Assembly (NCBI GenBank): GCA_052267165.1
Contig: JBKQHO010000013.1
Coordinates: forward strand, 186,001-250,000
Length of the DNA: 64,000 nt
Direction: 5' to 3'
DNA from: CAWICD01 sp052267165
GTDB lineage: Bacteria; Vulcanimicrobiota; Vulcanimicrobiia; Vulcanimicrobiales; Vulcanimicrobiaceae
Shown here: positions 18,217 through 25,998 of the stretch, one piece after another
Numbering within the stretch: the first letter of the stretch is position 1
Layout of the letters: each line of letters begins with the position of its first letter
Notes under the pieces: generated by a model
Told to the model about the DNA's origin: nothing
Databases searched by the model: none
What the model saw: the letters and a program-made list of their open reading frames with translations, nothing else
Position numbers and translations under genes: made by a program

Positions 18217-19589
18217 CAGCGCTCCGCGCCGAGCACGGCATCCAGCGCCGCCCCAAGCTCCGCGTCGCGCTCGGGGGGAATCGCGCGCAGGTCGAGCAGC
18301 AGCTCGCCCTCGTGCGTGCGCGCGACGACGGGCGGCCGGCGCAGCCGCAAGGCCGCAGCCAGCGCGTCGGCTCCGAGCTTCACGGGCGCGAGCGCGAGCC
18401 CGGCGGACGCGAGCGACCCGAGCGGCAGCGCGCCGCCGCCCACGAATCCCTCGGTCAACACCACTCGCGCGCGCGACGCGAGCGCCCCGAGCGAAGCCCG
18501 CACCCCTTCGGCGCGCCGCAGCAAGTCGTCGCTCGACGACGCCAGCATCGCGTACAACGGGATGCGCTCGAGGCCGCCCGGCGTCAGGTGGAGGCGCAAG
18601 GTCGCGCCGAGCGCCGCCAGCGTCGCCTTGTCGACCCGCACCGCGCGCAGCAGCGGGTTCGCGCGCAGCCGCGCGATCGCGGCGCGCTTGCCGACGATGA
18701 TGCCGGCCTGCGGTCCGCCCAAGAGCTTGTCACCCGAGAAGGCTACCAAATCCACCCCGTCCGCCACGGCTTCGGGGACGGTGCGCTCGTGCGGCAGGCC
18801 GAAGCGCGTCAGGTCGACGAGGGCGCCGCTGCCGAGGTCCTCGACGCACGGTATGCCCGCGCGCCGTCCCAGAGCGGCCAGTTCGACGGGCGCGACGTCG
18901 GCGACGAAGCCCTCGAGCCGGAAGTTGGAGCGGTGGCTGCGCAAGAGCAAGGCCGTGCGGGGCGTCAGCGCGCGCTCGAAATCAGCTAGGACGACGCGGT
19001 TGGTCGTCCCGACCTCGACGAGCGTCGCGCCGCTGCGCGCCAGCACGTCAGGCAGCCGGAAACCGCCCCCGATCTCAATGAGCTGGTTGCGCGAAACCAC
19101 GACCTCGCGCTGCCTGGCAAAACTATCGAGAATCAGCAGCACGGCGGCGGCGCAGTTGTTGACGACCAGCCCGTCCTCGGCTCCGGTCGCCGCGCGCAGC
19201 AGCGCCGAGACGCGCTCGTAGCGCGAGCCGCGGCCGCCGCTTTCAAGGTCGTACTCGAGGTTCGAATAGCCGCCGCCGGTCGCGGTGACCGCCGCCAGCG
19301 CTTCGGCGGCCAGCGGCGCCCGCCCGAGATTCGTGTGCAGCAGGATCCCGGTGGCGTTGAGGACTTCGATGAGTCCGCCGGCCTCTTCGGCCGCGAGCCG
19401 TTCGCGAACCGCTTCGACCAGCGCCGCGAAGGGCGGGACTACGCCGTCGGCTGCGGCGCGGAGGCGGGCGGCGTTCAACTCAGCCTCGACCGCGTTCTTA
19501 ACCGCGGACGAGCCGAGGACTTCTGCGTATGCAACGATGCACGGCTCGCCTACAAGGCGCTGCACCGCGGGCAGCTCGCGCAGCGACAA
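18216..19589 (-). CDS. selA: L-seryl-tRNA(Sec) selenium transferase
   Basis: 457 residues, normal for SelA. PLP enzyme that converts seryl-tRNA(Sec) to selenocysteyl-tRNA(Sec) with selenophosphate. The N-terminal tRNA-binding region (MSLRELPAVQRLVG, VPPFAALVEAVRERL) precedes the fold-type I core: NATGILLHTNLGRAPL, GGYSNLEYDLESG with GRGSR, VVNNCAAAVLLIL, and FSGDKLLGGPQAG, whose Lys carries PLP. It overlaps selB by one base. Upstream lies a 24-bp inverted repeat separating it from trxA. The start ATG at 19589 gives the expected N-terminus. Neither selC nor selD is in the window. Confidence 0.96.
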   Translation of the reverse strand: MSLRELPAVQRLVGEPCIVAYAEVLGSSAVKNAVEAELNAARLRAAADGVVPPFAALVEAVRERLAAEEAGGLIEVLNATGILLHTNLGRAPLAAEALAAVTATGGGYSNLEYDLESGGRGSRYERVSALLRAATGAEDGLVVNNCAAAVLLILDSFARQREVVVSRNQLIEIGGGFRLPDVLARSGATLVEVGTTNRVVLADFERALTPRTALLLRSHRSNFRLEGFVADVAPVELAALGRRAGIPCVEDLGSGALVDLTRFGLPHERTVPEAVADGVDLVAFSGDKLLGGPQAGIIVGKRAAIARLRANPLLRAVRVDKATLAALGATLRLHLTPGGLERIPLYAMLASSSDDLLRRAEGVRASLGALASRARVVLTEGFVGGGALPLGSLASAGLALAPVKLGADALAAALRLRRPPVVARTHEGELLLDLRAIPPERDAELGAALDAVLGAER

Positions 19590-19601
19590 CTCCCTCGCGC
19601 G

Positions 19602-19675
19602 GCTGGCCTAGCAGCGTGCGGAAAATCCGCTCCGCTTTGAGGCACGGGGGTTTTTCCGCACGCTGCTAGGCCAGC
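19602..19675. repeat. 24-bp perfect inverted repeat between trxA and selA
   Basis: Arms 19602-19625 and 19652-19675 are perfectly complementary over 24 bp (outer part GCTGGCCTAGCAGCGTGCGG), separated by 26 bp. The right arm contains the last codons and stop of trxA. The left arm also contains a competing smaller dyad GCGGA-AAA-TCCGC (19617-19629 region), so two exclusive folds are possible. There is no T-run after it in the minus direction, which speaks against a simple intrinsic terminator. It may be an attenuator, an mRNA 3'-end stabiliser or a miniature repeat element. Confidence 0.85.
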
Positions 19676-19998
19676 GCCAAGTGCTTTTGGAGCATCCCCG
19701 TGATGTTCTTCTCCGGCACGAAGCCCACGATGCGCTCGGCTTCCTTCCCGTCCTTGAACAGGATCAGGCACGGAATGCCTGAGACGTTGTACTGACCGGC
19801 CAGACCGGGATTGTCGTCGGTGTTCAACTTGACGAATTTAGCGCGGCCGGCGTGCGCCGCAGCCACCTTTTCGACGACTGGCGAAAGCATTCGGCAAGGG
19901 CCGCACCAGGGCGCCCAAAAATCTACAAGGACCGGACGGTCGCTCGCGAGGACCTCTCGCTCGAACGTGGACTGCGAGACCTCTGGAAGTGCACTCAT
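19666..19998 (-). CDS. trxA: Thioredoxin
   Basis: 110 residues from the ATG at 19998, the size of classical thioredoxin; an upstream in-frame extension is not expected for the family. The redox-active motif is FWAPWCGPCRML, followed by KLNTDDNPGLAGQYNVSGIPCLILFKDG, with the cis-proline preceding CLILF, and ERIVGFVPEKNI. Reduces protein disulphides in the cytosol with electrons from thioredoxin reductase. Its stop codon lies inside the long inverted repeat that precedes selA, so the two genes may be co-transcribed but separated by the hairpin. Confidence 0.95.
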   Translation of the reverse strand: MSALPEVSQSTFEREVLASDRPVLVDFWAPWCGPCRMLSPVVEKVAAAHAGRAKFVKLNTDDNPGLAGQYNVSGIPCLILFKDGKEAERIVGFVPEKNITGMLQKHLALA

Positions 19999-20094
19999 GC
20001 TGATTACGTTACCTCGTCTTGGAAGAACCGTCCGGCCCGTGAAGCGGTTGCGCGAGGGGGCCGAGGCGAAGCCTCGCGCGCAGGGAGTACAACG

Positions 20095-20344
20095 GTGATC
20101 TCCTTTCACAACGAGCCGGAGCTCGGGGTCTACGCCTGCTTCCTGGACGTTCCTGTGCGGTCAGGGCGAGCACGCCAGCAGCGACGCCGAGCCGATGTTC
20201 GTGCACGTCCATCACCTGGTCGCGCTCGACGCGACCGTCGACGAGGTCGCCGCCGTGCCGCCGGGACACATTGCTCAACGCGACGCACCCGGCGCGCAGT
20301 GGCGGGTCGCCTCTATTTCCCTACGATCGGCGGCTCGCCGGTAA
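20095..20344 (+). pseudogene. Broken DUF2185-like small ORF
   Basis: A GTG at 20095 opens VISFHNEPELGVYACFLDV; shortly after, a second frame continues CGQGEHASS, then VHVHHLVALDATVDEV, PPGHIAQRDAPGAQWRV and stops at 20344. The second part has the feel of the DUF2185/Imm33 small immunity-type domain (a FLxGxE step, an acidic strand, then PPGxxAxR). No single frame contains a start and the whole motif, so it is either frameshifted or a fragment. Its end is antisense to the gyrA 3' end. Weak evidence. Confidence 0.3.
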
Positions 20345-22826
20345 TCTCTTCGATCGCCTTGGTCTGCTCGCCCAGGTTCGTGATGGCGATGACCTCGTCG
20401 CCCTCCTCGAGGCGCTGAAGCCGAACGCCCTTCGTGCCGCGGCCCGCCTTGCGGATTTCGGCGACCCTAATTCGGATCACCTGATTGCCCGAGGTGATCA
20501 GCAGAACTTCGTCTTCAGCCTTGACCAAGATTTGGTCGACGACGTGGCCGATGTTCTTCTCCTTGGCGAAGGCCTTGACGCCCTTGCCGCCGCGCGAGGT
20601 GTGGCGGTACTCGTCGATCGAGGTGCGCTTGCCGAAGGCTTGCGAGGTGACGATGAGCACCTCGCGACGGTCGGTCTCCTCGACGTCCATCGCGACGACC
20701 GAGTCGCCGGGCGCGAGCGTGATGGCGCGCACGCCGCGAGCGTTGCGGCCCATCGGGCGCACGTCTTTCTCCGAGAAGTGGACCGCCATGCCTTCGCGCG
20801 TTCCCAAGATGACGTCGCGCGAGCCGTCGGAGAGGTCGACCGCCAACAGCTCGTCGTCGTCGTCGAGTGAGATCGCGTTGAGCCCGTTCTTGCGGATGTT
20901 GGAGAACTCTTCGAGTTTGGTCTTCTTGATGACGCCGCGGCGCGTCACCATCAGAAGATACCTGTCTTCCTCAAAGTTGCGAATCGCGAAGACGGCCGAG
21001 ACGCTCTCGCCGGGCGGAAGCGTCAGCAGGTTGACGAGCGCCGTTCCACGCGCCTGGCGGGAGGAGTCGGGGATCTCGTAAGCCCGCAGCCGGTATGCGC
21101 GGCCCTTGTTCGTGAAGAACAGCACGTGCTGATGGGTCGTCGCCATGAAAAAGTTCTGGACGACGTCCTCGCGCTTGAGATTCGAGATGCCGATCACGCC
21201 GCGGCCGCCGCGGTTCTGCGCGCGAAACGTGTCGACCGAGACGCGTTTGATGTAGCCGCCTACGGTCGAGGTCACCACGACGTCGGTGTCGGCGATGATG
21301 TCCTCGAGGTTGAGCTCATCTTCGAGCGGCACGATCGAGGTGCGGCGCGGATCGCCGAAGCGCTTCTTGATGTCCTCGCAGTCGCTCTTGACCAGCGCCG
21401 CGACGCGCCGCGGGTTAGCCAGAATGTCTTCCAGCTCGGCCATCAGCTTGAGCAGCCCGAGATACTCTTCCTCGATCTTCTGGCGCTCGAGACCGGTCAG
21501 CGTGCGCAGACGCATGTCGAGGATGGCGTTGGCTTGCACGAGCGAGAGCGTGAACCGTTCGACCAGCGCCTCGCGCGCCGTCTCCGTCGAAGCGCTCTCG
21601 CGAATGATGCGGATGACCTCTTCGATGTTGTCGAGCGCGATCCGGAAGCCTTCGAGCACGTGCGCGCGGTCGCGCGCCTTGGCCAGCTCGTACTCGGTCC
21701 GGCGCCGGATGACGACCTTGCGATGCGCGATGAAATGCTCGAGCATCTGGCGCAGCGAGAGAACTTGCGGCTCGAGCGTCTGCGGCCGCCCCGGGACCGA
21801 GGACGGGACCGGAATCAGCGCCAGCGTGTTGAAGCCGAAGCTCGACTGCAGCGGCGTGTGCTTGTAGAGCTGATTGAGCACGACGTTCGGCGTCGCGTTG
21901 CGCTGCAGCTCGACGACGATGCGAATGCCCTTGCGGTTCGACTCGTTCTTGAGATCGGCGATGCCGGCGATCGTCTTTTCCGCGTGCGCTTCGGCGATCG
22001 CCTCGACGATGCGCGCGGTGGTCACTTGGAACGGAACCTCCGTGATGACGATCTTGAAGCGCCCGCGTTCCTCGACGATCTCGGCTTTGCCGCGCATCGC
22101 GACCGTGCCGCGGCCCGTCTTATAAGCGGTCTTGATCGCCTGATTGCCCATCAGAATGCCGCCGGTCGGGAAGTCCGGACCTTGCACGATCTCGACGAGC
22201 GCGTCGTCGAGCGCATCGGGATCCTCGCCCTCGTGCTCGATGAGATAGGAGATCGCGTCGCAGATCTCGCCGACGTTGTGCGGCGGGATGTTCGTCGCCA
22301 TACCGACCGCGATTCCGCTCGAACCGTTGACGAGCAGTTGGGGCAGCCGCGACGGGAGCACGACCGGCTCCGTGCCCTGGTTGTCGAAATTCGGAACGAA
22401 ATTGACGGTGTCTTTGTCGATATCGACCAGCATCTCGAGCGCGATCCGGGCCAGCCGGGTCTCGGTGTAGCGGTAGGCCGCGGGCGGGTCGCCGTCGATC
22501 GAGCCGAAATTGCCGTGCGGATCGATCATGGGGTAGCGCAGCGTAAAATCCTGAGCCATCCGGACGAGCGCGTCGTAGACGGAGCTGTCGCCGTGCGGGT
22601 GGTAATTCTTGAGGACTTCGCCGATGACACCGGCAGATTTGCGGTGCTGCTTGTCCGGCGTGAGGTTCATCTCGCGCATCGCGTAGAGGATGCGGCGCTG
22701 GACGGGTTTGAGGCCGTCGCGGACGTCCGGGAGCGCTCTCGACGCGATGACCGACATCGCGTACGAGAGGTACGACTCCCGCATTTCATCTTCGACGTTG
22801 ACTTGGGTGGTTCGATCTCGTTCCAA
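20313..22826 (-). CDS. gyrA: DNA gyrase subunit A
   Basis: 837 residues. Breakage-reunion subunit of the type IIA topoisomerase that introduces negative supercoils. Visible: SYAMSVIASRALPDVRDGLKP, the quinolone region HPHGDSSVYD with both drug-contact residues (Ser and Asp) present, catalytic Tyr in AAYRYTETRLA, and the C-terminal beta-pinwheel with six repeats. The box TSRGGKGVKAF is the GyrA-box equivalent, which supports gyrase rather than topoisomerase IV. gyrB is not in this window. A small membrane-protein gene lies 68 bp upstream on the same strand. Confidence 0.95.
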   Translation of the reverse strand: MERDRTTQVNVEDEMRESYLSYAMSVIASRALPDVRDGLKPVQRRILYAMREMNLTPDKQHRKSAGVIGEVLKNYHPHGDSSVYDALVRMAQDFTLRYPMIDPHGNFGSIDGDPPAAYRYTETRLARIALEMLVDIDKDTVNFVPNFDNQGTEPVVLPSRLPQLLVNGSSGIAVGMATNIPPHNVGEICDAISYLIEHEGEDPDALDDALVEIVQGPDFPTGGILMGNQAIKTAYKTGRGTVAMRGKAEIVEERGRFKIVITEVPFQVTTARIVEAIAEAHAEKTIAGIADLKNESNRKGIRIVVELQRNATPNVVLNQLYKHTPLQSSFGFNTLALIPVPSSVPGRPQTLEPQVLSLRQMLEHFIAHRKVVIRRRTEYELAKARDRAHVLEGFRIALDNIEEVIRIIRESASTETAREALVERFTLSLVQANAILDMRLRTLTGLERQKIEEEYLGLLKLMAELEDILANPRRVAALVKSDCEDIKKRFGDPRRTSIVPLEDELNLEDIIADTDVVVTSTVGGYIKRVSVDTFRAQNRGGRGVIGISNLKREDVVQNFFMATTHQHVLFFTNKGRAYRLRAYEIPDSSRQARGTALVNLLTLPPGESVSAVFAIRNFEEDRYLLMVTRRGVIKKTKLEEFSNIRKNGLNAISLDDDDELLAVDLSDGSRDVILGTREGMAVHFSEKDVRPMGRNARGVRAITLAPGDSVVAMDVEETDRREVLIVTSQAFGKRTSIDEYRHTSRGGKGVKAFAKEKNIGHVVDQILVKAEDEVLLITSGNQVIRIRVAEIRKAGRGTKGVRLQRLEEGDEVIAITNLGEQTKAIEEITGEPPIVGK

Positions 22827-22894
22827 GAATGGGTCCTAGGCTACCGAGCCGCGGGGCACGCGACGCCGGTTCGGCGAATGGGTGAGCTCGATGG

Positions 22895-23125
22895 TTAGCG
22901 TGTCTGCGACCGCGGCTTGATGACCGCGCCCACGAAGAATCCGACGATGCCTCCGACGATCGCGCCGACGATGGCGACGACGAGAATCTTGCTGCCAAAA
23001 CCACCGCTCTGCCCGAGCGACAAAAAGCGCTGGGCCACGATAAACAACTCGAACAACGCGGCGACGACCGCGGAAACAACGCCGGTTATGACACCGACCA
23101 ACACGTCGTTCGCCCTCCACCACAT
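22895..23125 (-). CDS. Small membrane protein with two hydrophobic segments
   Basis: 76 residues from the ATG at 23125. Two membrane segments (VLVGVITGVVSAVVAALFELFI and a Gly-rich ILVVAIVGAIVGGIVGFFVGAV) are joined by a short loop with GQSGGFGS, and the protein ends in a basic PRSQTR. The second helix has spaced glycines resembling a glycine zipper, suggesting tight helix packing or oligomers. It lies upstream of gyrA on the same strand and divergent from tsaE. No family recognised. The longer frame upstream has no coding character. Confidence 0.65.
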   Translation of the reverse strand: MWWRANDVLVGVITGVVSAVVAALFELFIVAQRFLSLGQSGGFGSKILVVAIVGAIVGGIVGFFVGAVIKPRSQTR

Positions 23126-23182
23126 CAGGCTCGACTTCGCGCCGCGGCTACGGGTTTCTTCCCCGCCGCCCGGCGCGACGGC

Positions 23183-23605
23183 ATGAAGGTCGATTACGCG
23201 CGAGCGGACGACCTGGAAGCGTTCGAGCGCGTCGCGGCAGCTTTCGCGGCCGAGCTGCGGCCGGGAGAGGTGGTTGCCCTCGCCGGCGACCTGGGAGCGG
23301 GCAAGACGACTTTCGTGCGCGCCGTGGTCCGCGCGCTGCACGGCAGCGACCAAGCTACCAGCCCGACGTTCACCTTCCGTCACCGCTATACGGGTGAGCC
23401 CCCGATCGAGCACCTCGATCTCTACCGCATCGAAGACCCGGCCGAAGCCGTGGAGCTCGGCCTCGAAGAGGCGTTCGACGGAAAGAGCATCGTGCTCGTC
23501 GAGTGGCCGGAGCGCTTGCCCCACCTGATCCCCGAGCACTCGATTCACGTCGGCATCGCGGGCGCGGGCGATTCTCCGCGCGACCTCGTCTTCGAGCGCC
23601 GCTGA
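23183..23605 (+). CDS. tsaE: tRNA t6A biosynthesis ATPase TsaE
   Basis: 140 residues. Partner ATPase of the TsaB-TsaD complex that makes N6-threonylcarbamoyladenosine at tRNA position 37. Walker A is AGDLGAGKTTFVRA; SPTFTFRHRY and the HLDLYRIEDP motif are family hallmarks; VLVEWPERLPHLIP is the conserved Walker-B-adjacent EW segment. Length is typical. tsaB follows after one base, and rimI and others continue the operon. tsaC and tsaD are not in this window. Confidence 0.95.
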   Translation: MKVDYARADDLEAFERVAAAFAAELRPGEVVALAGDLGAGKTTFVRAVVRALHGSDQATSPTFTFRHRYTGEPPIEHLDLYRIEDPAEAVELGLEEAFDGKSIVLVEWPERLPHLIPEHSIHVGIAGAGDSPRDLVFERR

Positions 23606-23606
23606 G

Positions 23607-24278
23607 GTGGCGCGGATCTTGGGAGTTGACGGCGCGCTCGGTCGTTTCTCCGCCGCGCTGATCGACGAGAACGGCCGCCTGCTCGGCAGCGCTGAAGCCG
23701 CCGGAAGCGACGCGCTCGAACGCGGTCTCGACGCGATCGCGACGGCGCTGGGCGGGCTCGCGCCGAGTGCTCTCGACGCGCTCGCGGTGGGCATCGGGCC
23801 CGGTTCGTTCACCGGCTTGCGGGTCGCCTTGAGCTTCGCGAAAAGCCTCGCCTTCGCAGCGGGTGTCCCGCTGACCGGCATCTCGTCGTACGACGCGCTG
23901 GAACCCCCAGAGCCGCCGCTTCCCTTCGCGGCCTTCGTCCGCGGCCGCGCCGGCGTCGCCTGCGTACGGCTGCGCGACCGGGACGGGACGCTCGTGCGCT
24001 GCGGCCCCTACGCTGCACTTGCCGAAGCGCTCGCCGAGAGGCTCCCGCAGGGTACGGAGTTATGGGCGGCCGGCGCCCTGGAGGGCGTCGCTCCGCACCT
24101 TGGCGAACGCGAACTCATCGTGCGCGCGACCCCCACGACCGTGCAGCCCCCGGCGTTCGCCATCGCCCTCCGTGCGCGAGGTCGCGTACCTTCGAGTTCG
24201 CCGCATGCCGTTCGAGCCGACTACGGCGAGGAACGTGATTACGCGTCGCGCAGTCGAGGGGCGCCAACCCGGCCGTGA
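23607..24278 (+). CDS. tsaB: tRNA t6A biosynthesis protein TsaB
   Basis: 223 residues from a GTG at 23607, one base after the tsaE stop. ASKHA-fold scaffold that dimerises with TsaD. Seen: ILGVDGALGRFSAALID at the N-terminus, AVGIGPGSFTGLRVALSFAKSLAFA, the diagnostic TsaB motif, and a C-terminal end close to VRADYGEERDY, which corresponds to the usual PxYLR/AE ending. Its stop overlaps the start of rimI (GTGA). Confidence 0.93.
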   Translation: MARILGVDGALGRFSAALIDENGRLLGSAEAAGSDALERGLDAIATALGGLAPSALDALAVGIGPGSFTGLRVALSFAKSLAFAAGVPLTGISSYDALEPPEPPLPFAAFVRGRAGVACVRLRDRDGTLVRCGPYAALAEALAERLPQGTELWAAGALEGVAPHLGERELIVRATPTTVQPPAFAIALRARGRVPSSSPHAVRADYGEERDYASRSRGAPTRP

Positions 24279-24859
24279 GGGCCGATCTCGACCCCAGGGC
24301 GGCCGATCGTCCCCCACTGTCCATCACGCCGATGGCGCCCGGCGACATTCGCACCGTCATGCGGATCGAGTCGCTTTCGTTCACGACGACCTGGCCTCCG
24401 AGCGCCTTCGCCAGCGAGCTCAACGACAACAAGCTCGCGCACTACTTCGTCGGCCGGGTCGCCGCTCCCGACGCCGCGATCGCGAGGCAAGGCGGTGAGA
24501 TCGTCGCCTACGGCGGGATCTGGGTAATCCTCGAGGACTCGCACATCACGACGATCGCCGTTCACCCCGACTGGCGCGGCAAAAAGTACGGGGAAGAGGT
24601 GCTCGTCCATCTCTTGTATCAAGCGATCGACCGCGGCGCTTCGTGGATAACGCTCGAAGCCCGAGAGTCGAATCTCGTCGCTCAAAATCTGTACCGCAAG
24701 TACGGCTTCACGATCGTCTCGACGCGCCGCGCGTACTACAGCGACAACGGTGAGAACGCGGTGGTGATGTGGGCCGGAAACCTGCGCGGCGAGCTGTATC
24801 GCAACCGGCTCGCGACCCTCGAGGTGCAGCTCGCCGCCGAGACGGCCGAGGAACGCTGA
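24275..24859 (+). CDS. rimI: RimI-type GNAT N-acetyltransferase
   Basis: 194 residues from the GTG in the overlap with tsaB; a later ATG at 24332 would cut the first beta strand. The GNAT core shows IESLSFTTTWPPSAF, VAYGGIWVILEDSHITTIAVHPDWRGKKYGEEVL (acetyl-CoA pyrophosphate loop RGKKYG), ARESNLVAQNLYRKYGF. RimI acetylates the N-terminal alanine of ribosomal protein S18 in enterobacteria; in other bacteria the substrate range is wider. The tsaE-tsaB-rimI order is conserved in many bacteria and supports the call. Confidence 0.9.
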   Translation: MRADLDPRAADRPPLSITPMAPGDIRTVMRIESLSFTTTWPPSAFASELNDNKLAHYFVGRVAAPDAAIARQGGEIVAYGGIWVILEDSHITTIAVHPDWRGKKYGEEVLVHLLYQAIDRGASWITLEARESNLVAQNLYRKYGFTIVSTRRAYYSDNGENAVVMWAGNLRGELYRNRLATLEVQLAAETAEER

Positions 24860-24861
24860 GC

Positions 24862-25449
24862 TTGCCGCTGACGTTCGGCGAACTGTGTCGCGAGGTGCGA
24901 AAGGAACTAGGGCAGGAGCACCGTTACGCACATACCCTCCGCGTCGCCCGGCTCGCCGGCCGGCTCGCTCGCGCGCACGGCGAGGACGCGGGACGCGCCT
25001 CCACCGCGGCAATGCTGCACGACATCGCGCGCTTGTTTCCGTCGGACCGGCTCGTCGCGGAGTGCGACGTGCGCGGTTTGGCGCCCGACGCGTTCGAGAT
25101 CACGCATCCGATCGTGCTGCACGCGCGCCTGGGCGCGCAGCTCGCGCGCGAGCGTTTCGGCATCGACGACGAAGCGGTGCTGTCGGCGATCGCCAAGCAC
25201 ACGCTGGCGGCCGAGGAGATGTCGCCGCTCGACACCATCGTCTTCCTCGCCGACGCGCTCGAGCCGGGCCGCAGCTTCGACGACCGGGCCGCGCTCGAGG
25301 CGCTTGCCTTCGAGAATCTATGGACCGCGCTCGCCGCAGTCTTGCGCTCGCACCTCGACTATCTCAAACGCCGCAAGCTCGAACCCGCGCCGCAGACGCT
25401 CGCCGCGCTACGCCGCTACGCCGCGAAGGAGGAAGCCGTCTCTGCCTGA
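24862..25449 (+). CDS. yqeK: HD-domain Ap4A hydrolase-type protein (YqeK)
   Basis: 195 residues. Start is taken as the TTG at 24862, directly after rimI; no ATG gives a suitable N-terminus. The HD metal-binding set is HRYAHTLRVARLAGRLA, AAMLHDIARLF, THPIVLHARLGAQLA, and IAKHTLAAEEMSPLDTIVFLADALEPGR, matching the YqeK branch. Known members hydrolyse diadenosine tetraphosphate to two ADP. It precedes rsfS as in Firmicutes, where yqeK-rsfS adjacency is common. Confidence 0.9.
   Translation: MPLTFGELCREVRKELGQEHRYAHTLRVARLAGRLARAHGEDAGRASTAAMLHDIARLFPSDRLVAECDVRGLAPDAFEITHPIVLHARLGAQLARERFGIDDEAVLSAIAKHTLAAEEMSPLDTIVFLADALEPGRSFDDRAALEALAFENLWTALAAVLRSHLDYLKRRKLEPAPQTLAALRRYAAKEEAVSA
25426..25432 (+). 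promoter_or_regulatory. Full-consensus Shine-Dalgarno for rsfS
   Basis: AAGGAGG at 25426-25432, inside the last codons of yqeK. It is nine bases ahead of the CTG at 25442, and the rsfS frame has no ATG, GTG or TTG at this place. The site therefore points to the CTG as start codon. Confidence 0.6.
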
Positions 25450-25783
25450 CCTGACCGAGATCGTCAGCGCCGCCGCGCTCGACAAGAAAGCCGAAAATGT
25501 CGCCGTTCTGCCGCTGGGCGGCCGCACGATCGTCGCCGACGCGTTCGTGATCGCAACCGGCCGCTCGAAGATCCAGACGCGCGCGATCGCCGACGGAATC
25601 ACCGAGAAAGTGCGCGAGGCCGGCTACGCCGTGGCGCGAACCGAAGGATATGCCGACGGCGGTTGGATTCTGCTCGATTTGGGCACCGTCGTCGCCCATG
25701 TCTTCACCCCAGACCAGCGCGCATTCTACAACCTCGAACGGCTGTGGGGTGCGCCCGAGGCAAAGCAGGCCAAGAGCTCATGA
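25442..25783 (+). CDS. rsfS: Ribosomal silencing factor RsfS, apparent CTG start
   Basis: 113 residues. Binds L14 (uL14) and blocks subunit joining under starvation. Family features: AALDKKAENVAVLPL, IVADAFVIATGRSKIQTRAIADGI, AVARTEGYADGGWILLDLGTVVAHVFTPDQRAFYNLERLW. The homology must begin before AALDKKAEN, but the only candidate initiation codon after the upstream frame loses meaning is CTG 25442, which has a perfect AAGGAGG at the right distance. Overlaps the yqeK stop by eight bases. A longer ATG-started version from 25304 would add a meaningless Arg/Ser-rich leader. Confidence 0.88.
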   Translation: MPDLTEIVSAAALDKKAENVAVLPLGGRTIVADAFVIATGRSKIQTRAIADGITEKVREAGYAVARTEGYADGGWILLDLGTVVAHVFTPDQRAFYNLERLWGAPEAKQAKSS

Positions 25784-25914
25784 AAGTCCGCCCGAAAACA
25801 CGCCGCGCGCGCCAAACCCGCGAGGCGCTCAAGCGCGCGGGGGTCTGGGTCTTCTTGGTGGTGTTCGTGGTCAGCGTCCTCGGCGTCGCGCTGGTGGTGA
25901 CGGTCGGCCGCTGA
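25780..25914 (+). CDS. 44-residue single-pass membrane protein
   Basis: Start ATG overlaps the rsfS stop (ATGA). A strongly basic N-terminus (MKVRPKTRRARQTREALKRAG) precedes one hydrophobic helix (VWVFLVVFVVSVLGVALVVTV) and ends GR. Positive-inside rule predicts a cytoplasmic N-terminus. Other genomes often have a LytR-type gene here; this tiny protein is unrelated. Its coupling to rsfS supports expression. Function unknown. Confidence 0.6.
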   Translation: MKVRPKTRRARQTREALKRAGVWVFLVVFVVSVLGVALVVTVGR

Positions 25915-25998
25915 CCCTGTCCCCGGCCCGGCGCGAGGGGCGGATGCGGCCCGACACCAGGTAGGAAACAATCGCATCAGCTGCGGGTACTACGTGGC

